Made by a program: the position numbers and the translations under genes
Notes under the pieces: generated by a model
The model's input: the letters and a program-made list of their open reading frames with translations, nothing else
Told to the model about the DNA's origin: nothing
The model's database searches: none
Part shown: positions 42,091 to 52,099 of the stretch, in pieces
Numbering within the stretch: position 1 is the first letter of the stretch
Layout: each line of letters begins with the position of its first letter
Assembly (NCBI RefSeq): GCF_003730115.1
Contig: NZ_RJVP01000003.1
Location: forward strand, 62,001 to 126,000
DNA length: 64,000 nucleotides
DNA from: Pseudomethylobacillus aquaticus
Lineage (GTDB): Bacteria > Pseudomonadota > Gammaproteobacteria > Burkholderiales > Methylophilaceae
Direction: 5' to 3'

Positions 42091-42115
42091 GGCGGACTGC
42101 TGAAGCGAGTCCGCC
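42091..42115. repeat. Inverted repeat GGCGGACT/AGTCCGCC
   Basis: An 8-bp perfect stem around a 9-nt loop, without a T-run, between the two 82-bp copies. It may be part of a second small repeat family. Confidence 0.6.
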
Positions 42116-42123
42116 CTAGCTTT

Positions 42124-42208
42124 CTGCAGCTTTAGACTAAGCCATCAAAATCGATAGCACGATTCAGCCTGAACTGCCTGGATTCCGGCCTACGCCGGAA
42201 TGACGGAA
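42124..42208. repeat. 82-bp repeat copy B with palindromic core
   Basis: A direct repeat of the sequence at 41871, in the same orientation, ending 21 bp before the hupE/ureJ-like stop codon. The core hairpin GATTCCGGC-CTAC-GCCGGAATGACGG is identical to copy A. Confidence 0.85.
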
Positions 42209-42229
42209 GAATAATCCTCATACATCCAG

Positions 42230-42802
42230 TCAAGCCAGCAGCATCCAGGCGCCCGCCATGGCGATGCCTGCGCCCAGCGTACGTTGCAAGGTTGCTGCCA
42301 GCGCAAAGCGCTGGTGCGCGAGCAGCAGGCCGATGCCGTGCAGCAAGCCTGTTGCCAGCAACATCCCCACCAGGGCCGCCACTTGCGCGCCCAGCTCGCC
42401 GCCGTGTGCCCAGCCATGCAGCAGCGCGAACAGGCCGACCAGGCCAAGTTGCAGCGGACGCTGCAGTGACAGGCGCATGGCAAGGATGAGTCCCAAGGCC
42501 AGCACACTGGCGGCGATGCCGCTTTCCAGACCCGGCAGAGGGCTGCCTGCCAGACCGGTCAGCGCGCCTAGCATCATCACCGCCATGAACATCAACGGCA
42601 ATTGCCAGCGTGCTGCGCCGCCCAGACGCCCGGCCCACAGGCCGACCGCCAGCATGGCCAGCAGGTGATCGAGGCCACTGAAGGGGTGCAGGAAACCCGC
42701 ATTGGCACTGGCCAGCACATGTCCGGGGTGTGCAAGCGCCAGCGATGGCAATACAAGCAGGCCCAGTGCCAGCGCCCAGTTGGATGGAAATGGTGTTCTC
42801 AT
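42230..42802 (-). CDS. ureJ: HupE/UreJ-type membrane protein, putative nickel permease
   Basis: HupE/UreJ proteins are small membrane permeases thought to supply nickel to hydrogenase or urease. The 190 residues include a signal-like first helix, the conserved AHPGH motif and FLHPFSGLDHLLAM (histidines and Asp of the metal path), then five more helices, with HGWAHG in the middle. The start at 42802 is fixed by AAAGG at 6 bp. It lies last in the urease direction, about 165 bp after ureG. It may have its own promoter, but the context supports a nickel role. Confidence 0.88.
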   Translation of the reverse strand: MRTPFPSNWALALGLLVLPSLALAHPGHVLASANAGFLHPFSGLDHLLAMLAVGLWAGRLGGAARWQLPLMFMAVMMLGALTGLAGSPLPGLESGIAASVLALGLILAMRLSLQRPLQLGLVGLFALLHGWAHGGELGAQVAALVGMLLATGLLHGIGLLLAHQRFALAATLQRTLGAGIAMAGAWMLLA

Positions 42803-42966
42803 GGTGGACCTTTCTATTGGTATTGATCGCAGCATTGCAGCTGCCAGTTTAATGCTGGCGGCTGCACGGCCCTGATAGACACGTCACAGCAGCACATGGT
42901 GATGGGCAGCGATTGCGCACTGTGCCGACCCACACGTTACATACTTGCCCTGTCATACATCGCACA

Positions 42967-43572
42967 TCACTGCATCAAGCCCTGTTTTTCGATGAACCTG
43001 ACGATAGCTTCCAGGCCATGGCCAGTCTTGAGGTTGCTGAACTGGAACGGGCGTTCGCCGCGCATGCGCCGCGCGTCACGGTCCATGACTTCCAGCGAGG
43101 CACCCACCATGGGGGCAAGATCGATCTTGTTGATCACCAGCAGATCGGACTTGGTGATGCCGGGCCCGCCCTTGCGCGGGATCTTCTCGCCCGCCGCCAC
43201 GTCGATGACGTAGATGGTCAGGTCGGACAACTCGGGGCTGAAGGTGGCCGCCAGATTATCCCCACCACTCTCCACAAACACGATATCGAGCGGTGCGAAG
43301 CGTTTGCTGAGCTGCGCCACCGCTTCCAGGTTCATGGAGGCATCTTCGCGGATGGCGGTGTGCGGGCAACCGCCTGTCTCCACCCCGATGATGCGCTCCG
43401 GCACCAGCGCTTCATTGCGGGTGAGGAATTCGGCGTCTTCCTTGGTGTAGATGTCATTGGTGACCACGGCGATGTTGTACACATCGCGCAGCCGTTTACA
43501 CAGCGCCAGCGTGAGCGCGGTCTTGCCTGAGCCGACCGGCCCGCCTATGCCTACGCGTAGAGGTTCTTTCAT
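42967..43572 (-). CDS. ureG: Urease accessory GTPase UreG
   Basis: UreG is the GTPase that delivers nickel to apo-urease with UreD and UreF. The 201 residues contain the P-loop GGPVGSGKT (10-18), the metal-binding GGCPHT in [14 protein letters not shown] (Cys and His ligands), [14 protein letters not shown] and the base-recognition NKID ([11 protein letters not shown]). Length and motifs match the family exactly. It follows ureF after about 60 bp in the block ureD-A-B-C-E-F-G. Confidence 0.98.
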   Translation of the reverse strand: MKEPLRVGIGGPVGSGKTALTLALCKRLRDVYNIAVVTNDIYTKEDAEFLTRNEALVPERIIGVETGGCPHTAIREDASMNLEAVAQLSKRFAPLDIVFVESGGDNLAATFSPELSDLTIYVIDVAAGEKIPRKGGPGITKSDLLVINKIDLAPMVGASLEVMDRDARRMRGERPFQFSNLKTGHGLEAIVRFIEKQGLMQ

Positions 43573-43632
43573 GATGAGGTCACTTTCTGGTTTGCAACAA
43601 GGTACTTAGTTGGGTCGTTGATGGCTGCCGCC

Positions 43633-44349
43633 TCATGAGCGGAACAGCCGCGTGTACTGGGTCTCGTGGCGACAGCCCGCGATGCTGAGTGCCGGGCAGA
43701 AATTACTGATGCCGTCATCATCGCGCTGCATGGCCGTTGCCACCAGCGCAGGCAATTCCGCGCCCAGTGCGAACAGCATCTTTTGGCCGGCCACCTGACC
43801 CAGCGGCACGGTCTTCATGGCCGCGCTGACCTGATTCTCCACCCAGGACCAGGCATAGGCCTGCATGGCCTGCGCCAGCGGAATATGCCAGTGGTAAGCC
43901 ACGCCTGCGTAAATGGTCGGAAAGGCAGGCTCGGCCAGTTGCTCGAATCGCGCCAACACCGGCTCGGGCAGCGTCTGCAGCCCTTGCAGCAGGCGCACCA
44001 GCGAATAGCCCATCTGGCGGCTCTCGGCGTGTGCTTCGGCGGTATCGCGCCCGGCCTGGAAATAGGCATCCCAGTGCTGTAAAAGCGTCATATCGTCCGC
44101 CTGCCAGGCCTGATGCAAGCGCTGCAACACGGGCAGCTCGAACCCGGCCTGATAGATGTGCAGCACATCGCCTATCCAGGTTTGCGCACTGGCCAGGTCA
44201 TGCACATCGCCACACTCGATGGCCCATTCCAGGCCTTGCGAATAGCTGTACGCCCCGACTGGCAGCATGGGACTGGCCAGTTGCAGCAAGCGTGTCAGCG
44301 CCAGCGGGGAGCCGATGACAGGCACAGCCTTGATGTGGGCGGCACTCAT
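43633..44349 (-). CDS. ureF: Urease accessory protein UreF
   Basis: UreF is the all-helical bridge between UreD and UreG in urease activation. The 238 residues have the family landmarks LLQLASPMLPVGAYSYSQGL and IECGDVHDL near the start, and the C-terminal SAMKTVPLGQ segment needed to organise UreG. The start overlaps ureE by 4 bp. The far N-terminal residues before LTRLL are slightly variable, as in relatives. Confidence 0.95.
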   Translation of the reverse strand: MSAAHIKAVPVIGSPLALTRLLQLASPMLPVGAYSYSQGLEWAIECGDVHDLASAQTWIGDVLHIYQAGFELPVLQRLHQAWQADDMTLLQHWDAYFQAGRDTAEAHAESRQMGYSLVRLLQGLQTLPEPVLARFEQLAEPAFPTIYAGVAYHWHIPLAQAMQAYAWSWVENQVSAAMKTVPLGQVAGQKMLFALGAELPALVATAMQRDDDGISNFCPALSIAGCRHETQYTRLFRS

Positions 44350-44843
44350 GCCGGCTTCTTCAATCGCAATATCGGCCGCAGGCTGGGGGCTTCCTCATCG
44401 CCGTGATGACGATGGCCGCTGCCGTAGGCACCGGCTTCGGGTTCGAATGGCGCCTGCCAGTCGCGCACCTGGACGCCCAGCCCATGTAGCATGTCCTTGA
44501 GCACATGGTCCTGCTCCAGCCGCAGCCAGTCCGGGCCGACCTGCAGTGGCACATGACGGTTACCGAGGTGATAGGCAGCACAGGTCAGCGCCTGTGCGCT
44601 ATCGGCATACACATCCATGACCGCCTGCGGGGCCGCCTGTACTTCCACAATCATCCCGTCCTCGGCACGCAGCAGGTCACCACCGCGCAGGATGGTGCCG
44701 CGCGCGACAAACAATGCAGCTTCGCGCCCCGAGCGCAGGGTCAGGCGCAAGCGGCTCTTCTGGCGCAGGTCGAACGGCAGCGCCACCGCATCGTCGATGC
44801 GTGGCTCACTGCCAGCGGGGAGCACTTCAATCAGGTGTATCAT
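44346..44843 (-). CDS. ureE: Urease nickel metallochaperone UreE
   Basis: UreE binds nickel and hands it to UreG. From ATG 44843 (MIHLIEVLP) it has 165 residues: the N-terminal peptide-binding domain with VALPFDLRQKSRLRL and the metal-binding C-terminal domain with AYHLGNRHVPLQVG, where the central His of HLGNRH is the Ni ligand. The tail GSGHRHHGDEE is only modestly His-rich compared with Klebsiella UreE. It lies between ureC and ureF, 50 bp after ureC, with 4 bp overlap to ureF. No strong ribosome-binding site precedes this start. Confidence 0.94.
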   Translation of the reverse strand: MIHLIEVLPAGSEPRIDDAVALPFDLRQKSRLRLTLRSGREAALFVARGTILRGGDLLRAEDGMIVEVQAAPQAVMDVYADSAQALTCAAYHLGNRHVPLQVGPDWLRLEQDHVLKDMLHGLGVQVRDWQAPFEPEAGAYGSGHRHHGDEEAPSLRPILRLKKPA

Positions 44844-44893
44844 CGCGTTTTGGCTTAATCCAGCATTGGTCAACAAGCGCTTTAATCCAGCAC

Positions 44894-46600
<1,707 letters not shown>

Positions 46601-46658
46601 AAACGCACTCCAGCACTTGCGAACTTCACTCGATCACTACCTACTTCTAGATCGCTCA

Positions 46659-46718
46659 TTCGAGCGCTGCTCAACCCTGCCGCACTCCTTCGAGCGCTGC
46701 TCACTTCCGCCGCACTCA
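46659..46718. repeat. 30-bp tandem repeat between ureB and ureC
   Basis: TTCGAGCGCTGCTCA plus 15 further bases ends in CCGCACTC at 46659-46688 and 46689-46718, followed by a shortened third start (CTCGAGTGCTC). The repeat lies in the spacer and stretches the distance between the two structural genes. Confidence 0.8.
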
Positions 46719-47060
46719 CTCGAGTGCTCCCATGACCCGACCGGCAAAGCCATATACCTTGCGGGCACCAGCCAGCGCCACCAGTTGCACGGTGCGGGTC
46801 TGGCCGGGCTCGAAGCGCACGGCGGTACCGGCAGCGATATCCAGCCGGAAGCCATAGGCAAGCGCACGATCGAACGCCAGCGCGTCGTTGGTCTCGAAAA
46901 AGTGGTAATGCGAACCGACCTGGATAGGCCGGTCGCCGGTGTTGGCCACGGCCAGCGTCACGGTGGCGCGCCCGGCATTGAGTTCGATCTCGCCCGGTGC
47001 GGCCTGCAGTTCGCCGGGGGTGATGTTTGTTGTGGTACTGGCAGTATGGGCTGACGTCAT
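46716..47060 (-). CDS. ureB: Urease beta subunit
   Basis: UreB is the small structural subunit that packs beside UreC. The 114 residues have the family motifs MTPGEL-like [28 protein letters not shown], and [20 protein letters not shown], then [10 protein letters not shown] 12-residue N-terminal addition ([12 protein letters not shown]) precedes the conserved start, so this chain is a little longer than average. AGGAGG 4 bp upstream fixes the ATG. The gene is nine bases after ureA. Confidence 0.97.
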   Translation of the reverse strand: MTSAHTASTTTNITPGELQAAPGEIELNAGRATVTLAVANTGDRPIQVGSHYHFFETNDALAFDRALAYGFRLDIAAGTAVRFEPGQTRTVQLVALAGARKVYGFAGRVMGALE

Positions 47061-47069
47061 GCGGCCTCC

Positions 47070-47372
47070 TTACACGATAGGGTTGTGCACGGTCACCAGC
47101 TTGGTGCCGTCGGGGAAAGTGGCTTCCACCTGGATCTCGGGGATCATCTCGGCCACGCCGATCATCACGTCTTCACGTGTCAGCAGGGTCGCGCCATCGC
47201 CCATCAGTTCAGCCACGGTGCGCCCGTCACGGGCGCCTTCCATGATGGCAGCCGAGATATAAGCCACCGCTTCCGGGTAGTTCAGCTTGAGGCCGCGTGC
47301 ACGCCTGCGCTCGGCCAGCAAAGCGGCCGTGAACAGCAGCAGCTTGTCTTTTTCACGTGGGGTGAGTTCCAT
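47070..47372 (-). CDS. ureA: Urease gamma subunit
   Basis: UreA is the 100-residue gamma subunit. [20 protein letters not shown] opens the chain, followed by [27 protein letters not shown] and a C-terminal [15 protein letters not shown]. Length and sequence match the family throughout. It is preceded by ureD (28-bp gap) and followed by ureB. A good AGGAG-like site is present upstream. Confidence 0.98.
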   Translation of the reverse strand: MELTPREKDKLLLFTAALLAERRRARGLKLNYPEAVAYISAAIMEGARDGRTVAELMGDGATLLTREDVMIGVAEMIPEIQVEATFPDGTKLVTVHNPIV

Positions 47373-47400
47373 AAACCGTCTTGTGCTCCTTCATGCTGAC

Positions 47401-48246
47401 TCAGGTGTTCCATACGCGTGGTGCCAAAGCGGCGCGTGCTGCATACCAGGGACGCAGCACCTGACGCAGCGCTTCAAAATAACGGCGTGCCTGGCTCGCA
47501 GAGTGTCCCAGGTAGCGCACCGCCAGCACGTTCTGCACCACGCTGACGCCATGCCATGCACCCGCATCGGGCACGATCTCGCGGCAGGTGTCGATCAAGG
47601 CGGCAGGTACGGCACCGGCCGCCACCACAAAATTGCCCACCACCGGGCAGCCACGCAAACCGGCCACCGACTGCATGCACAGCGCATCCGGCTCTAGTTG
47701 ACTGCGTTCCTGCCACAACAGCCTTTCTTCGCGCTGCAAGGTCAGGCGCTGTCCGAGCACACCGCGTTGCCAGTGTTCGCCACTGGCCTGACGCCCGAAA
47801 CAGAGGATGTCCCAACCTGCGTACACTGCCGTTGCGCTCAGCTGCATACGACTGTTCCAAGCAACTTCAGCGCCATCGAACAGGATGTTCTCCTGTGGCA
47901 GCCATTCCAGCACTGCGCCATCCGCCACCTCGAACTGCAGGGACTGACTGGCAAGACGCCCTCCGGATTTGTACCACTTGCCTGCACCAGGCGTGGTCAG
48001 CAGCGCGTGCGCGGAGCTAGCCAGCTGCACTTGCAGACTGAGCTGATCGCCGCCCACCACACCCCCTGGCGGGTGCACGATGATGGCGTGACAGACGGCA
48101 TCGCCTTCCGGATAGAGCGGCTTTTGCACCACCAGCGGGCCGCGATGCGCACGTCTGGCCAGCAAGCTGCGGCCCATGCGCTGCTCGAATTGCAGCTTGA
48201 GCTCCGCCTGCCAGCCGCCGGGCGTCGTCGCCTGCATTGATGTCAT
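47401..48246 (-). CDS. ureD: Urease accessory protein UreD
   Basis: UreD is the scaffold that binds apo-urease and recruits UreF-UreG. The 281 residues carry the family signatures GRSLLARRAHRGPLVVQKPL, YPEGDAVCHAIIVHPPGG and LTTPGAGKWYKS, then EWLPQENILFDGA. ATG at 48246 is taken; a GTG lies six bases upstream and an ATG nine bases downstream. The start codon falls within a 26-bp repeat array, so leader length could vary. It follows urtE by about 70 bp. Confidence 0.93.
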   Translation of the reverse strand: MTSMQATTPGGWQAELKLQFEQRMGRSLLARRAHRGPLVVQKPLYPEGDAVCHAIIVHPPGGVVGGDQLSLQVQLASSAHALLTTPGAGKWYKSGGRLASQSLQFEVADGAVLEWLPQENILFDGAEVAWNSRMQLSATAVYAGWDILCFGRQASGEHWQRGVLGQRLTLQREERLLWQERSQLEPDALCMQSVAGLRGCPVVGNFVVAAGAVPAALIDTCREIVPDAGAWHGVSVVQNVLAVRYLGHSASQARRYFEALRQVLRPWYAARAALAPRVWNT

Positions 48247-48310
48247 GGGCACGTCACTTGCGCCAATGCCATACGCACTTCACCTGCGTCAATGTCATGC
48301 GCACCTAAGC
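48240..48310. repeat. 26-bp degenerate tandem repeat at the ureD start
   Basis: Units begin at 48240, 48266 and 48292 (ATGTCATGGGCAC, ATGCCATACGCAC, ATGTCATGCGCAC), the third incomplete. The ureD start codon lies in the first unit, and the array fills the urtE-ureD gap. Confidence 0.8.
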
Positions 48311-48316
48311 TGCCAC

Positions 48317-49006
48317 TTAAACAGACAGATAGCCTTTGATCTTGGCGGCGTCCACGTTGTCGCGCAGGTCTTCGTGGATGAAGGTGCCCTTGTCGATGAC
48401 GATGATGCGGTCGGCGATGTCCATGGTGAAACTCAGCACCTGCTCCGACACGATGATGGTGATCTCGCGCATCTTGCGGATCTCGTTGAGCACCCTGGCG
48501 ATGTCCTTGATGATGGACGGCTGTATGCCCTCGGTAGGCTCATCCAGCAGCAGCACCTTGGGGTTGGTGACCAGCGCGCGTGCGATGGCCAGTTGTTGTT
48601 GCTGACCGCCGGACAGGTTGCCGCCCTTGCGGTGGCGCATCTCGTGCAGCACCGGGAACAGGGCGAAGATGTCTTCCGGGATCTCGCGTGATTTGGATTT
48701 CTCCAGCCCGGTCTCGATGTTCTCCTGCACCGTCATGTTGGGGAAGATCATGCGGCCCTGCGGCACATAAGCCAGCCCGCTGGCCACACGCTGATAGCTG
48801 TCGGCACCATTCAGATCCACGCCATCCACCACCGCCTTGCTGCTGGTGCTGGGCAGGATGCCCATCAGGGATTTGAACAAGGTGGTCTTGCCCATGCCGT
48901 TACGGCCCATGATGGCCAGCGTTTCGTTCTTGTTCGCCTTGAAGCTGAGGCCGTGGATCACGCGGCTCTGGCCATAGCTGACGTTCAGGTTTTCGATTTC
49001 AAACAT
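48317..49006 (-). CDS. urtE: Urea ABC transporter ATP-binding protein UrtE
   Basis: UrtE is one of the two ATPases of the high-affinity urea importer. The 229 residues contain Walker A GRNGMGKTT, the LSGGQQQQLAIARAL signature, Walker B VLLLDEPTEGIQPSI and the D-loop. It follows urtD by 12 bp and is the last urt gene before ureD. HAAT-family transporters usually have two such ATPases, and this one is of the LivF type. Confidence 0.97.
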   Translation of the reverse strand: MFEIENLNVSYGQSRVIHGLSFKANKNETLAIMGRNGMGKTTLFKSLMGILPSTSSKAVVDGVDLNGADSYQRVASGLAYVPQGRMIFPNMTVQENIETGLEKSKSREIPEDIFALFPVLHEMRHRKGGNLSGGQQQQLAIARALVTNPKVLLLDEPTEGIQPSIIKDIARVLNEIRKMREITIIVSEQVLSFTMDIADRIIVIDKGTFIHEDLRDNVDAAKIKGYLSV

Positions 49007-49018
49007 GTGATGACCCTC

Positions 49019-49762
49019 TCAGTGACCCAGATAGACTTCGATGACCTTCTCGTTCGCCTGCACCTTGTCCATGGGATCTTCAGCAAGAATCTTGCCTTGA
49101 TGCAGCACGGTCACCTTGTGGGCGATTTTTTTGACGAACTCCATGTCGTGTTCGATCACGATCACCGAGCGGTTCTTGCAGATCCGGTTGAGCAGGTCGG
49201 CGGTCTGGTCGCGCTCCTTGGCGCTCATGCCGGCCACCGGTTCGTCCAGCATCAACAGTTCCGGGTCCTGCATCAGCAGCATGCCGATCTCCAGCCATTG
49301 TTTCTGGCCGTGACTGAGCAAAGCGGCTTCCATGTCCAGCGCATCGCTGAGCAGGATCTCGGCGGCCACTTCGCGCACCCGGTTCTCCACTTCCGCGGTC
49401 TGCTTGAAGAACAGGCTGCCGAACACGCCACGCCCCTTGGGGTAGGACACTTCCAGATTCTGATACACGCTGAGGTTCTCGTAGATGGACGGCGTCTGGA
49501 ACTTGCGCCCCACACCGGCCCGCACGATCTCGTGCTCGGAAAGTTTGGTCAGCTCCTGGTTCTTGAACTTGATCGAGCCCGAGGTGGATTTGGTCTTGCC
49601 GCAGATCAGGTCCAGCACGGTGGTCTTGCCGGCACCGTTAGGGCCGATCACCACGCGCAGTTCGTTCTTGTCGATATACATGGTCAACTTGTCGACCGCC
49701 TTGAAGCCATCGAACGAGACCGTGAGGTCTTCCACTGCCAGCACAAAGTCGGTGATGCTCAT
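49019..49762 (-). CDS. urtD: Urea ABC transporter ATP-binding protein UrtD
   Basis: The LivG-type ATPase of the urea importer (247 residues). Walker A is GPNGAGKTT, the signature is LLSHGQKQWLEIGMLL (the SHGQ variant is typical of UrtD), and Walker B is LLMLDEPVAGMS. A PKGRGVFGSLFFKQTAEVENR loop lies between. It overlaps urtC by 4 bp and precedes urtE by 12 bp. Confidence 0.97.
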   Translation of the reverse strand: MSITDFVLAVEDLTVSFDGFKAVDKLTMYIDKNELRVVIGPNGAGKTTVLDLICGKTKSTSGSIKFKNQELTKLSEHEIVRAGVGRKFQTPSIYENLSVYQNLEVSYPKGRGVFGSLFFKQTAEVENRVREVAAEILLSDALDMEAALLSHGQKQWLEIGMLLMQDPELLMLDEPVAGMSAKERDQTADLLNRICKNRSVIVIEHDMEFVKKIAHKVTVLHQGKILAEDPMDKVQANEKVIEVYLGH

Positions 49763-50910
49763 GCTTTTGCTCCCTGTGTATTGCTGTCAGCACTGGTGTT
49801 GTCTGCCTTGCCCTTGCCTTCCATGATGCGGCGGATGAAGCCCACCCGTTTGGCATACTTGTCCCACACACCGGCCAGGCCGTTAGGGAAGAACATCACC
49901 ACGGCAATGAACAAACTGCCCATCAGGAACAGCCACAGTTCCGGGTAGGTTTCCGAGAACATGGTCTTGCCGAAGTTGACCAGCAGGGTGCCGTACACCG
50001 CACCGATCAGCGACATGCGCCCGCCCACGGCGGCGAAGATCACCATTTCGATGGAAGGCACGATGCCCACGAAGGACGGTGACATGAAACCCACCTGCAG
50101 CGTGAACATCGCGCCACCTACCGCCGAGATCAGCGCTGACACGCAGAAGATGAAGATCTTGAAGTTGGATACGTCATAACCGGAGAAGCGCACACGCTCC
50201 TCTTTGTCGCGCATGGCCAACAGCAGCATGCCGAACTTGCTGGACAGGATGTAGCGCGACAGCAGGATGCTGCCGATCAGCAGCAAGGCGTTGACGTAGT
50301 AGAGCATGTACTTGGCGCCGTCGTTGCGGATGTCCCAGCCCAGCATGGTCTTGAGGTCGGTGATGCCGTTGACGCCACCGGTATAGCCCTGCTGACCGAC
50401 GATGAGGATGCTCAGGATCAGCGCGATGGCCTGGGTGATGATGGCGAAATACACGCCGCCCACGCGCCGTTTGAACATGGCAAACCCGATGATGAAGGCA
50501 AACAGCGCCGGGATGGTAAGGATGGCCAGAATGGTGAATGGCAGGCTGTTGAACGGCTCCCAGAACCAGGGCAAGGCAGTCAGCTGGTTCCAGTCCATGA
50601 AGTCCGGGATGCCGGGTGTGGTCTGGATCTTGGTGCTGATCGGGTCCGAGGCTTCCAGCTTGAGGAACATCGCCATCAGGTAACCCCCCAGGCCGAAGAA
50701 AATGCCCTGCCCCAGGCTCAGAATACCGCCATTGCCCCACAACAACACCAGACTGACCGCCACGAAGGCATACGTGGTGTACTTGCCTACCAGCCCCAGC
50801 CGGAACAGGTCCAGCGACAAGGGGAGTATCACCAGGATCAGCAGGGCCAGCACGGCCAGGCCGATGGCGCCCTCCCTGCCGCCCAGAATCTTGCTCATGG
50901 TTACCGTCAT
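49759..50910 (-). CDS. urtC: Urea ABC transporter permease UrtC
   Basis: The second membrane subunit of the urea importer, a 383-residue LivM-type permease. About nine helices carry the conserved GNGGILSLGQGIFFGLGGYL and, near the C-terminus, GVVPSIE-like GIVPSIEMVIFAAVGG with RMSLIGAVYGT. UrtC is characteristically longer than LivM because of a loop around residues 90-115 (here TPGIPDFMDWNQL). It follows urtB by 12 bp with overlap to urtD. Confidence 0.97.
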   Translation of the reverse strand: MTVTMSKILGGREGAIGLAVLALLILVILPLSLDLFRLGLVGKYTTYAFVAVSLVLLWGNGGILSLGQGIFFGLGGYLMAMFLKLEASDPISTKIQTTPGIPDFMDWNQLTALPWFWEPFNSLPFTILAILTIPALFAFIIGFAMFKRRVGGVYFAIITQAIALILSILIVGQQGYTGGVNGITDLKTMLGWDIRNDGAKYMLYYVNALLLIGSILLSRYILSSKFGMLLLAMRDKEERVRFSGYDVSNFKIFIFCVSALISAVGGAMFTLQVGFMSPSFVGIVPSIEMVIFAAVGGRMSLIGAVYGTLLVNFGKTMFSETYPELWLFLMGSLFIAVVMFFPNGLAGVWDKYAKRVGFIRRIMEGKGKADNTSADSNTQGAKA

Positions 50911-50921
50911 ACGATCTCTCC

Positions 50922-51842
50922 TTATTTGCGAAGCTTGGATGCGAACAGGCCTTCAGGGCGCATCATCAGGATGCCGACGATCACCATCAGTGTGGCGACC
51001 TTGCCCATGGAGCTGGTCATGAAGAACTGGAGGATCGATTGCGCCTGGGCGATGCCGAAGGCAGACGCGATGGTACCCAACAGGCTGGCGGCGCCACCGA
51101 ACACCACCACCATGAAGCTGTCCACGATATACAGAGAACCGGTGGTCGGCCCGGTAGAGGCGATGGTGGTGAACGCTGCACCGGCCACACCGGCAATGCC
51201 GCAACCGAGGGCGAAAGTCACCCGGTCCACCTTCTTGGTGTTGATGCCCACGGCACCGGCCATGATGCGGTTCTGCACCGTGGCGCGCATGCGCAGGCCC
51301 CAGCGTGAGCGGAACATGAAGATGTACACACCGACCGTGACCACTGCGGCCAGTACCAGCACGAACACACCGTTGATGGGGATATCGATATCGGGCGTAG
51401 GCTGGAACGAACCCAGCAGCCAGTCCGGCAGCGTAGCGCTGACTTCCTTGGCCCCGAAGATGGAACGGAAGGTCTGCTGCATGATGAGGCTCAAGCCCCA
51501 GGTCGCGAGCAGCGTGTCCAGTGGACGTTTATACAGATGCCGGATCAGGCCGTATTCGACCAGATAACCGACAATGAAGGCGACGATGAATGCCGCCACA
51601 ATGGCGAAGATGAAGTAGTAGCTGACGATGTCATAGCTCACCGCCACTTGCGAGAACAAGACCGTGGTGTAGGCGCCCAGCGCCATGAATTCACCATGGG
51701 CCATATTGATGACCCCCATCTGGCCGAAGATGACAGCCAGGCCGAGTGCCATCAGCAGCAGGACACTGAACAGGCTGATGCCGGAAAACCCTTGCATCAC
51801 CACGATATTGCCTATTTCTGCCATTGAATAATCGAACATCAT
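50922..51842 (-). CDS. urtB: Urea ABC transporter permease UrtB
   Basis: The first membrane subunit of the urea importer, a 306-residue LivH-type permease of about eight helices. Family segments are FGQMGVINMAHGEFMALGAY and LLATWGLSLIMQQTFRSIFG, followed by MRATVQNRIMAGAVGINT. It is full length for this branch (longer forms with an N-terminal extension exist elsewhere). It is separated from urtA by 257 bp that hold a strong hairpin. Confidence 0.96.
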   Translation of the reverse strand: MMFDYSMAEIGNIVVMQGFSGISLFSVLLLMALGLAVIFGQMGVINMAHGEFMALGAYTTVLFSQVAVSYDIVSYYFIFAIVAAFIVAFIVGYLVEYGLIRHLYKRPLDTLLATWGLSLIMQQTFRSIFGAKEVSATLPDWLLGSFQPTPDIDIPINGVFVLVLAAVVTVGVYIFMFRSRWGLRMRATVQNRIMAGAVGINTKKVDRVTFALGCGIAGVAGAAFTTIASTGPTTGSLYIVDSFMVVVFGGAASLLGTIASAFGIAQAQSILQFFMTSSMGKVATLMVIVGILMMRPEGLFASKLRK

Positions 51843-51956
51843 CCGACCCCTTGCATTTGACTCTTGCGTTAACTATGGGAACCCGCATGCGCGTACAAAC
51901 TCACGCTTGTAGCCATGATTAGTAGTACGTTCAGTGGTGTATCTGGTTGGCACTAC

Positions 51957-51980
51957 ACGGCAACCCTTGCGGGTTGCCGT
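51957..51980 (-). promoter_or_regulatory. Strong intercistronic hairpin between urtA and urtB
   Basis: A perfect 10-bp stem ACGGCAACCC/GGGTTGCCGT with loop TTGC, not followed by a T-run on the minus strand. I read it as a processing or partial-termination structure that leaves the urtA message more abundant than the membrane-subunit message, as is common for binding-protein genes. Confidence 0.6.
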
Positions 51981-52099
51981 CAGGCCTGGTTGATAAACGC
52001 TATCCATTGCTCGACTTGTGACTGCTCAGGCTGTAACGGATAACGCTGCGCTTGTTTCTAAAGCTTTAGCTTCTAAAGCCTTACTTGATACGATGGCTA

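Larger units (their letters stand above)
41853..42229. other. Repeat-filled spacer between helicase and HupE genes
   Basis: A 377-bp non-coding stretch between convergent genes. It holds two copies of an 82-bp sequence (41871-41952 and 42124-42208), each carrying the palindromic element, and between them another inverted repeat GGCGGACT/AGTCCGCC (42091-42115) plus a GGTGCACC-like hairpin sequence. No ORF with coding character is present. Confidence 0.75.
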
